Source of the DNA: Thermoplasmata archaeon
GTDB lineage: Archaea > Thermoplasmatota > Thermoplasmata > Lutacidiplasmatales > UBA184
Direction: 5' to 3'
Length of the DNA: 5,144 bases
NCBI GenBank assembly: GCA_030037695.1
Contig: JASHQF010000035.1
Span: 1-5,144 of the forward strand
Below the pieces are notes generated by a model that saw nothing but the letters and a program-made list of their open reading frames with translations, did no database searches and was not told where the DNA came from. This document shows positions 1-4,623 of the stretch, piece after piece (position 1 is the stretch's first letter; every line of letters begins with the position of its first letter). Position numbers and translations under genes: made by a program.

Positions 1-1
1 C

Positions 2-949
2 CGCTTCGCCAACACGCCGGACGAGGTGCGGAAGGCGGTCGCGGCGATCCTCGCGCTCGAGTTCAAGGGAGAGAAGGTCCGAGAGGTCCTCCTCGAGGAG
101 AAGCTGGCGATCGATCGGGAGCTGTACCTCGCGCTCGCGCTCGACCGGACCCGGCGCGAGCCCGTCCTGATGACCAGCGCCTCGGGCGGGGTGGAGATCG
201 AGACGGTCGCGGACGAGGCGATCGTCCGCCAGCCGATCCATCCGTTCCCCGGCCTCGCCGCGTACGAGCGACGGCGGGCGGCCCAGAGCCTCGGGCTCGA
301 CGGCGACCTCGCGCGCCAGCTCGATCGATTCCTCGCCGCGCTCTGGAAGGCCTGGGAGGGGGAGGACGGCGAGCTGATCGAGATCAACCCGCTCGGGGTC
401 GTGGGGGGCCGCCTGGTCGCCCTGGACGCCAAAGTGATCCTGGAGGACGACGCGTCGTTCCGGCACCCCGAGTACGCCGAGGTGCGCGACGACCGGACCC
501 CGCTCGAGGAGATCGCACGGGAGGAGGAGATCGCGTTCGTGCAGCTCGACGGGACGATCGGGGTGATCGCGAACGGGGCGGGCCTCACCATGGCGACGCT
601 CGACGTGCTGAAGGAGCTCGGCGGGGACCCGGGGGTCTTCCTCGACCTCGGGGGGACCGACGACCCGAAGAAGGTCGCCCAGGCGTTCCTCCTCATGGCG
701 AAAGCGAAGCCGCGGGCCGTGTTCCTCAACATCTTCGGCGGGGTCACGCGGTGCGACACGGTCGCCAAGGGACTGATCGAAGCCCGGGAGGCGATCCCCG
801 CCGAGGAGCGGTTCCCGCTGATCGCCCGGATCCGGGGGAACCGGGAGAAGGAGGGGATCGAGATCCTGAAGGCCGCGGGCGTCACGTCGGTCCCCGACCT
901 GAGGGCCTCCGCCGAGGCCGTCATCGCCGCGGCGGGGAAAGGCCGATGA
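2..949 (+). CDS. sucC: Succinyl-CoA synthetase (ADP-forming) beta subunit, 5'-truncated by window edge
   Basis: The beta subunit of succinate-CoA ligase supplies the nucleotide-binding ATP-grasp fold and pairs with SucD to interconvert succinyl-CoA + ADP + Pi and succinate + ATP + CoA in the cytoplasm. The frame is open from the first bases, so the start lies outside the window; the GTG at 26 is an internal codon. About 315 residues are visible. By comparison with the E. coli protein (about 388 residues), roughly 65-70 N-terminal residues are missing. Visible family signatures are GGVEIE (about 187-204), the metal/nucleotide-region EINPL (380-394), FRHPEY, the CoA-ligase-domain NGAG (572-583), FLDLGG, and NIFGGVTRCD (728-757), a close match to the SucC NIFGGIVRCD motif. 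The stop overlaps the sucD start as ATGA, so the pair is probably translationally coupled. Identity is clear; nucleotide preference (ATP or GTP) cannot be read from this. Confidence 0.97.
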   Translation, partial: RFANTPDEVRKAVAAILALEFKGEKVREVLLEEKLAIDRELYLALALDRTRREPVLMTSASGGVEIETVADEAIVRQPIHPFPGLAAYERRRAAQSLGLDGDLARQLDRFLAALWKAWEGEDGELIEINPLGVVGGRLVALDAKVILEDDASFRHPEYAEVRDDRTPLEEIAREEEIAFVQLDGTIGVIANGAGLTMATLDVLKELGGDPGVFLDLGGTDDPKKVAQAFLLMAKAKPRAVFLNIFGGVTRCDTVAKGLIEAREAIPAEERFPLIARIRGNREKEGIEILKAAGVTSVPDLRASAEAVIAAAGKGR

Positions 950-1830
950 GCGTCCTGGTCGACCGGACGACGCGCGTCGTCGTCCAGGGGATCACGGGCC
1001 ACCAGGGCACGGTCCACACCCGGCAGATGCGAGAGTTCGGGACCGAGGTCGTCGCCGGCGTCACGCCGGGCAAGGGGGGCACGACCGTCGAAGGGGTCCC
1101 GGTCTACGATTCGGTCCGGGAGGCGGTCGCCGCGACCCGGGCGAACGCGAGTTGCATCTTCGTGCCCGCGCCGTTCGCGAAGGACGCGCTCCTCGAGGCG
1201 GTCGACGCCGGCCTCCCGCTCGCCGTGATCGTCACCGAGCACATCCCGTTCCACGACATGCTCGTCATGTACCACTACGCCCGGGCGCGGGGGACCCGGA
1301 TCATCGGGCCGAACTGTCCGGGCATCGCCGCGCCGGCCGGGGCGAAGGTCGGGATCATCCCGAACGTCGTCTTCCGCCCGGGGCGGGTCGGCGTCATCTC
1401 GCGCAGCGGCACGCTCACCTACGAGATCGTGAACGGCATCAAGGAGCACGGGCTCGGCCAGTCGACGTGCATCGGCCTCGGCGGCGACCCGGTCGTCGGC
1501 ACGTCGTTCGTCGACGCCCTCCCGTGGTTCGAGGCCGACCCGGACACCGACCTCCTCGTCCTGGTCGGGGAGATCGGGGGGACGGCGGAGGAGGAGGCGG
1601 CAGAGTACATCCGCGCCTCGTTCACGAAGCCGGTCGTCGCCTACATCGCCGGCCGGAGCGCCCCCCCCGGCAAGCGGATGGGTCACGCGGGCGCGATCAT
1701 CGCCCGGGGCAAGGGGACCGCCGAGTCGAAGGTCGCCGCGCTGGAAGCGGCCGGCGCCCGGGTCGCCCGGTTCCCCTACGAGGTGCCGGGGATGGTCGCT
1801 GAGATCGCCACGGCCCGGGCCCGCGCGTGA
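946..1830 (+). CDS. sucD: Succinyl-CoA synthetase (ADP-forming) alpha subunit
   Basis: The alpha subunit binds CoA and carries the phosphohistidine of succinyl-CoA synthetase. The ATG at 946 gives 294 residues, a normal length for the family (about 290), and starts directly into the expected N-terminus (VVVQGITGHQG, residues 11-21), the CoA-binding Rossmann segment. Other signatures are GVTPGKGG (38-45), the IIGPNCPGI segment (119-127), SRSGTLTYE (152-160), the IGLGGDPVVGT segment (176-186), GEIGG (208-212), and GKRMGHAGAI, where His247 aligns with the phosphorylated histidine (His246 in E. coli). The frame stays open upstream of 946, but that stretch is Arg/Gly/Pro-rich shadow sequence antiphase to sucC, so the longer start is rejected. 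The start overlaps the sucC stop by 4 nt, with only a weak purine-rich GGGGAAAGG tract upstream. A run of eight C at 1661-1668 lies in frame just before the catalytic histidine, and the protein is intact through it. Confidence 0.98.
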   Translation: MSVLVDRTTRVVVQGITGHQGTVHTRQMREFGTEVVAGVTPGKGGTTVEGVPVYDSVREAVAATRANASCIFVPAPFAKDALLEAVDAGLPLAVIVTEHIPFHDMLVMYHYARARGTRIIGPNCPGIAAPAGAKVGIIPNVVFRPGRVGVISRSGTLTYEIVNGIKEHGLGQSTCIGLGGDPVVGTSFVDALPWFEADPDTDLLVLVGEIGGTAEEEAAEYIRASFTKPVVAYIAGRSAPPGKRMGHAGAIIARGKGTAESKVAALEAAGARVARFPYEVPGMVAEIATARARA

Positions 1831-2048
1831 CGCCCGAGCCCCCGGTCGAGGACGAGCCCGAGCGGTGCCTCGTCCCGGGCTGCGGGGCCCCCGCCGATCG
1901 GCACCTCGCCCTCGCCGAGGCCCGGAAGGCGTTCCCGGACCTACCCGAGAAGGGCCGTCGGGCGCCCCTCTGCCGGGAGCATTACCGCTCCTGGAAGAAG
2001 GCGACGAAGGACGCGCGGAAGCTGGACCGCCTCGCGCGCGGCCCCTAG
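1827..2048 (+). CDS. Small Cys/His (probable zinc-binding) protein of unknown function, coupled to sucD
   Basis: This is a 73-residue protein starting at GTG 1827, whose first bases overlap the sucD stop as GTGA. There is no other plausible start and no recognisable Shine-Dalgarno sequence, so translation probably depends on ribosomes finishing sucD. The sequence shows C14-x4-C19 near the N-terminus and C49-x2-H52 after a spacer of about 29 residues, a treble-clef or zinc-ribbon-like arrangement of four potential ligands. A basic C-terminal helix follows (R54 to R71; W56, K57, K58, K61, R64, K65, R68). The N-terminal 12 residues are acidic and proline-rich, likely disordered. The paired ligands, balanced codon use and exact abutment to sucD argue for a real gene. 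I do not recognise a named family. The basic tail would suit nucleic-acid or ribosome contact, but that is inference. Co-transcription with sucCD need not mean a role in the citric acid cycle. Confidence 0.8.
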   Translation: MTPEPPVEDEPERCLVPGCGAPADRHLALAEARKAFPDLPEKGRRAPLCREHYRSWKKATKDARKLDRLARGP

Positions 2049-2061
2049 CCCCGTCCCGCCC

Positions 2062-2169
2062 TCACTTTTGGCGCATCTTCTGCGCCCGCATGCGGCGGCG
2101 CATCCGCTTCTTGCGCCACTTCCAGCGCATGTGGCCGCGCTTCTTCCAGACCCGGGACGAGCGTTTCAT
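2062..2169 (-). CDS. rpl41e: Large-subunit ribosomal protein eL41 (L41e)
   Basis: This 35-residue, extremely basic protein begins at ATG 2167-2169 and ends at a TGA read from 2064-2062. Residues 14-24 read MRWKWRKKRMR, closely matching the eL41 core (eukaryotic eL41 begins MRAKWRKKRMR; archaeal forms such as those of Thermococcales carry MRWKW). The first 13 residues, MKRSSRVWKKRGH, resemble the N-terminal extension seen in archaeal L41e, which supports starting at 2169 rather than at the internal ATG at 2130. An in-frame stop at 2197-2199 leaves no other upstream start. The tail RAQKMRQK resembles the KMRQRSK end of the eukaryotic protein. In eukaryotic ribosomes eL41 is a single helix at the subunit interface. 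The gene converges on the sucCD cluster and has its own promoter (2211-2217). GAGG lies only 2 nt before the ATG, an unusually short Shine-Dalgarno spacing. Confidence 0.93.
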   Translation of the reverse strand: MKRSSRVWKKRGHMRWKWRKKRMRRRMRAQKMRQK

Positions 2170-2210
2170 TCCCTCTCGGACGCCGAACGCGCGCGCCTAG
2201 TGGCCCTGCC

Positions 2211-2217
2211 TAATAAG
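2211..2217 (-). promoter_or_regulatory. TATA-box-like promoter element for the eL41 gene
   Basis: Read on the minus strand, CTTATTA stands out as an A/T island in GC-rich DNA. Its centre is about 45 nt upstream of the eL41 ATG. With the usual archaeal spacing of about 26 nt from TATA to transcription start, the transcript would begin near 2188 and carry a leader of about 19 nt that includes GAGAGGGA just before the ATG. No clear BRE purine stretch is seen upstream. Confidence 0.5.
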
Positions 2218-2261
2218 CGTGCCTCGGCGGGGGCGCGCGCGACGGTAGGGCCGGTCGGCCC

Positions 2262-2271
2262 GTTATCTACC
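2262..2271 (+). promoter_or_regulatory. TATA-box-like promoter element for the 137-residue protein gene
   Basis: GTTATCTACC is the only A/T-rich stretch close upstream of the GTG at 2291. Its centre is about 25 nt before that codon, the spacing expected between an archaeal TATA box and a transcription start. Transcription would then begin at or next to the start codon. There is no Shine-Dalgarno motif, which fits a leaderless message. The match to the TATA consensus is imperfect. Confidence 0.45.
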
Positions 2272-2275
2272 GAGG

Positions 2276-2291
2276 CGGGGTCCGGACCCCG
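2276..2291. promoter_or_regulatory. 16 bp perfect palindrome between the TATA-like box and the start codon (candidate operator)
   Basis: The 16 bases from 2276 to 2291 (CGGGG TCCGGA CCCCG) equal their own reverse complement with no spacer, and the last base is the G of the GTG start. The position, between a putative TATA box and a putative leaderless start, is where a bound dimeric repressor would block initiation. In DNA this GC-rich an 8-pair palindrome can arise by chance about once in several windows of this size (rough estimate), so the location is the main argument. Confidence 0.35.
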
Positions 2292-2704
2292 TGCTGGAGA
2301 TCGCCGACCTCGAGACGAACGTACTCGAATTCCGACAGCGGTCGTTCCAGTTCGAGCGGTCGGCCGAGGTGGGATCGATCGACTACGCGGTGTTCGGACG
2401 GACCGAGACCGAGACGGAGCGCAAGCTCCGACCCCGCCTCGTGCATCTCCTCCTCGTCGTGCCGCGAGGCTGGGTCGTGCTCGACGAGGCCTCCGACCTC
2501 CTCCGGGTGGCGCGTGCCGGGACGCCGGATCCCCCCCCGACCGGATCGGTCGTCGAGATCGCCGCCGAGCCGACCGAGTTCCGGGAAGGTGGCGCGGAGT
2601 GGGTCCGCGTCGGCCGGGCGGCCGAGACGGTCGTCTACCTGCCGAAGGACGCGGCCATCGACCTGCTCACCGAGGCCGCGCGGGAGCGCCTCCACCTCCC
2701 GTAG
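2291..2704 (+). CDS. Hypothetical protein, 137 aa, no recognised family
   Basis: The gene runs from GTG 2291 to TAG 2702-2704. It is preferred over the overlapping frames in this stretch because its composition is that of a folded soluble protein, with alternating hydrophobic and charged residues, rather than the Arg/Pro/Gly-rich pattern of GC shadow frames. The first half carries probable beta-strand and helix segments (RLVHLLLVVPRGWVVLDE at about residues 49-66, followed by ASDLLRVAR). A PDPPPTGS linker sits at about residues 79-86, and the second half includes VVYLPKDAAIDLLTEAARE near the C-terminus. There are no cysteines, signal peptide or membrane span. A run of eight C at 2531-2538 falls in the linker; the sequence on both sides is protein-like, so I see no frameshift. 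It is probably transcribed alone from the promoter at 2262-2271 and converges on the aquaporin gene with a 31 bp gap. I cannot assign a function. Confidence 0.72.
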   Translation: MLEIADLETNVLEFRQRSFQFERSAEVGSIDYAVFGRTETETERKLRPRLVHLLLVVPRGWVVLDEASDLLRVARAGTPDPPPTGSVVEIAAEPTEFREGGAEWVRVGRAAETVVYLPKDAAIDLLTEAARERLHLP

Positions 2705-2735
2705 GGAGCACGGGCGCGGACGCAGGGCCGGCCGC

Positions 2736-3473
2736 TCACGCCGCCCGGGCCCGGAGCCCCCGCTCGACGAACGCGGCGAACGTTCCGCCGAGCAGCGGAC
2801 CGAGCCAGAACACCCAGACCTGGCCGATCGCCCACCGGCCGGACGGCCAGAACGCCGAGACGAGCGCCGGGCCGAAGCTGCGGACGGGGTTGATCGAGGC
2901 CCCGTCGACCGGGATCGCGACCAAGTTCGTCATGAGGAGGACGAGGCCGATCGCGAGCGGGGCGAGGTTCCGCGCCGAGCTGTCCGGGTCGGTGACCCGC
3001 AGGATGGTGACGACGAGGAAGAACGTCAGCACGACCTCGATGACGAGCGCGGACGCCCAGCCGTAGCCCCCGCAGGCGACCGAGCTCGTCGTGTAGCACT
3101 GGGAGGCGAGCGCCGCGTGCTGCACGGCCGGGAAGAACCCCGGGTTGCCGTAGGCGATCGCCGCGATGATCCCCATCCCCGTGACGGCCCCCGCGATCTG
3201 CGCGAGGACGTACGGTACCGCCTCGCGGCCCGGGATCCGGCCCGCGATCCAGGCCCCGAGGGTGACGGCGGGGTTGAAATGGCCCCCCGACACGTCGGCG
3301 AAGGCGTACAGGAGCGCGGTCAGGCCGAGCCCGACGGAGAGGCTGATCGCGATCACCCGGACCAGCGGATCCGTGGCCCCGATCGTGAACACCGCGGCGC
3401 CGCCGACGGCGACGAGGAGACCGAGGGTTCCCACGAATTCGGCGAGGTACTTCTGGCCGGACGACCACGTCAT
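2736..3473 (-). CDS. Aquaporin / MIP-family channel with NPV second box
   Basis: This 245-residue membrane protein has the length and hourglass layout of the MIP family: six hydrophobic spans at about residues 10-31, 38-59, 84-107, 138-158, 169-188 and 215-236, plus two half-helices. The first half-helix has the canonical SGGHFNPAVT (62-71). The second reads NPVRSFGPA (195-203), with Val replacing Ala of the usual NPA. Aligned by hand to E. coli AqpZ, the selectivity-filter positions are Val47 (Phe43 in AqpZ), Asn183 (His174), Ala192 (Thr183) and Arg198 (Arg189). Only the arginine is kept, so a pure water channel is less certain, and small solutes such as glycerol, urea or gases are possible. 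The long loop between spans 3 and 4 contains Cys126 and Cys134, possibly a disulfide on the outer face. The ATG at 3473 has no Shine-Dalgarno but a TATA-like box about 27 nt upstream. It lies 51 nt downstream of top6A on the same strand. Confidence 0.95.
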   Translation of the reverse strand: MTWSSGQKYLAEFVGTLGLLVAVGGAAVFTIGATDPLVRVIAISLSVGLGLTALLYAFADVSGGHFNPAVTLGAWIAGRIPGREAVPYVLAQIAGAVTGMGIIAAIAYGNPGFFPAVQHAALASQCYTTSSVACGGYGWASALVIEVVLTFFLVVTILRVTDPDSSARNLAPLAIGLVLLMTNLVAIPVDGASINPVRSFGPALVSAFWPSGRWAIGQVWVFWLGPLLGGTFAAFVERGLRARAA

Positions 3474-3496
3474 CGCGAGGGGGGCGGTCTCGGGGG

Positions 3497-3504
3497 TGTT
3501 AAAG
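3497..3504 (-). promoter_or_regulatory. TATA-box-like promoter element for the aquaporin gene
   Basis: Read on the minus strand, CTTTAACA is centred about 27 nt before the aquaporin ATG at 3473, the normal archaeal TATA-to-start distance, implying a leaderless or nearly leaderless transcript. The bases just before the ATG are pyrimidine-rich and offer no ribosome binding site, which agrees. The preceding GGAACC could serve as the BRE side of the promoter. Confidence 0.55.
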
Positions 3505-3519
3505 GTTCCGGGGGGAACC
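3504..3519 (-). promoter_or_regulatory. Inverted repeat between top6A and the aquaporin gene (hairpin or operator)
   Basis: On the minus strand GGTTCC, a 4-nt CCCC spacer and GGAACC form a perfect 6 bp inverted repeat. It begins 5 nt after the top6A stop codon and is followed immediately by TTTAA. As RNA it could be a short hairpin at the end of the top6BA message. As DNA it covers the BRE position of the aquaporin promoter, where a regulator could act. The downstream T tract is only three bases, so it is a weak terminator candidate. Confidence 0.4.
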
Positions 3520-3524
3520 CGCCC

Positions 3525-4592
3525 CTAACCGATCCCCATCGCGGAGAGCTTCTCGGGCAGGTAGTGGTCGGTGACGTAGTTGAGACCGTACTTCGCGAGC
3601 GACTGCTGCTCGGCCTTCTTCCCGTTCTTCAGCATCAGCTCGATCTCGCTCCGCCACTCGGCCGTCGCGAACCGGGGATCGGTGCGCTCGGCCTCGAGGG
3701 CGTGGACGTCCTGCTCGGTGAGCCGGTCGGACGGCAGCTTGTAGTTCTCGATGTCGGAGGCGGTGACGCCGAGGAACTCGGCCGACGGGGTCGCGAGGTA
3801 GCTCGACAGGTGCGCGGTCTTGATCGCGCCGTACGCCACGCTCGCGTAGATCCGGAACGACCAGGGGTCCCCGTCGGTGAAGACGACGACGGGGAGCTTC
3901 AGCTCCTCGGTGACGCGCCGCAGGAACCTCCGCGTCGAGCGGGCCGGTTGGCCCTTGAGGTGGAGCAGGATCGCGTCGTGCTTCTCGTCAAAGCCGTTCT
4001 CGGCGAGCCGGTCGACCATGCCGCCGCACTCGATCGCGATCACGAACTTGGCGCTCGTGCCGACGAACTCGATCTTCTCCTTCTCGACGTTGAACGGGAG
4101 GGCGTAGCCGCCGTCGCCGACGTCGTCCCGGCAGTTGATCTTCTTCACGACCCCCTTGCGGTTCCGCTCCCGCAGGGTGAGGTCGCCGATCACCGAGGCG
4201 CCGTTCTCCTCGGGATGGAGGCGGAAGTCCTCCCGGAGGCGGTCGCACAGGACCTCGAGGTCCTCGATCAGGAGGTTCGACTCGTCCTCGCTGTGGAACT
4301 TGCCCTCCTCCCAGCCTTCGCTGATGTAGTAGAGCTCGCGCAAGGTCGACGTCTTGCGGTCGTGGGCCATCTCGTTGATGAAATCGACGAGGTAGAACGT
4401 CCGCAGCAGCATCAGCGCCCCGTCGAGCTTCCGCGCGCTGCGCGTCCCCATCGCCCGCCCGAGCTTCCAGACCCCCTCGCGGGCCTGGAACGCGAGGTTC
4501 TGCTTGGTCCGCAGCGGCAGACGCATCCGCGGGATCTCCCCCCGGCTCAACTGCTGGTAGATCTCCGAAGCGAGCCCGACCGTGGGCCGCAA
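3525..4592 (-). CDS. top6A: DNA topoisomerase VI subunit A (Spo11-like)
   Basis: Top6A is the DNA-cleaving subunit of the archaeal type IIB topoisomerase, working as A2B2 with Top6B to pass duplexes through a double-strand break. From the TTG at 4590-4592 it has 355 residues, near the family norm of about 360-390. The winged-helix CAP domain contains STLRELYYISE (82-92); Tyr89 aligns with the catalytic tyrosine. The Toprim domain has Glu188 in ECGGM and the D240-G-D242 pair for magnesium, plus the HLKGQPAR segment (211-218). Much of the sequence resembles haloarchaeal Top6A (for example DESN at 103-106 and GKKAEQQ near the C-terminus). The start is uncertain. TTG keeps the N-terminal stretch EIYQQLSRGEIP that family members share but has no Shine-Dalgarno. 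The ATG at 4526 has a GGGGGAG tract 9 nt upstream but would lose 22 residues. The gene follows top6B by 31 nt. Confidence 0.97.
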   Translation of the reverse strand: MRPTVGLASEIYQQLSRGEIPRMRLPLRTKQNLAFQAREGVWKLGRAMGTRSARKLDGALMLLRTFYLVDFINEMAHDRKTSTLRELYYISEGWEEGKFHSEDESNLLIEDLEVLCDRLREDFRLHPEENGASVIGDLTLRERNRKGVVKKINCRDDVGDGGYALPFNVEKEKIEFVGTSAKFVIAIECGGMVDRLAENGFDEKHDAILLHLKGQPARSTRRFLRRVTEELKLPVVVFTDGDPWSFRIYASVAYGAIKTAHLSSYLATPSAEFLGVTASDIENYKLPSDRLTEQDVHALEAERTDPRFATAEWRSEIELMLKNGKKAEQQSLAKYGLNYVTDHYLPEKLSAMGIG

Positions 4593-4598
4593 CGCGTC

Positions 4599-4617
4599 CG
4601 CGCGGACCGGCCGCGCG
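4599..4617 (-). promoter_or_regulatory. GC-only hairpin in the top6B-top6A gap
   Basis: In the 31 nt between the top6B stop and the proposed top6A TTG, the minus strand contains CGCGCGG, a 5-nt CCGGT loop and CCGCGCG: a perfect 7 bp stem made only of G-C pairs, ending 6 nt before the TTG. The nonamer GCGGACGCG also occurs twice in the gap. The hairpin could tune the ratio of the two subunits by limiting ribosome access to top6A, but GC-rich DNA throws up such stems readily. Confidence 0.35.
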
Positions 4618-4623
4618 TCCGCC

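Noticed and set aside
751..945. Possible longer N-terminus for SucD starting at 751
   Set aside because: The extra 65 residues are Arg/Gly/Pro-rich, overlap conserved sucC sequence out of frame, and the family begins at the residues following the ATG at 946.
1661..1668. Run of eight C within sucD as a possible frameshift
   Set aside because: Conserved SucD sequence continues in one frame on both sides, including the GKRMGHAGA phosphohistidine motif directly downstream.
2531..2538. Run of eight C within the 137-residue gene as a possible frameshift or assembly error
   Set aside because: Both flanks are protein-like in the same frame and the run falls in a plausible proline linker. A length error cannot be excluded without reads, but nothing in the sequence demands it.
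2267..2695. A 142-codon minus-strand frame opposite the orphan gene
   Set aside because: Composition is typical of a shadow frame (Arg, Gly, Glu and His-rich, few aliphatic clusters), whereas the plus-strand frame reads as a folded protein with a promoter at the right distance.
2705..2735. Convergent gap between the orphan gene and the aquaporin as a bidirectional terminator
   Set aside because: The 31 bp hold no T-rich tract on either strand and no convincing stem.
2068..3066. A 332-codon plus-strand frame across eL41, the orphan gene and the aquaporin
   Set aside because: It is Arg/Pro/Gly-rich with no domain features, and it conflicts with the eL41 gene and the better-composed 137-residue frame.
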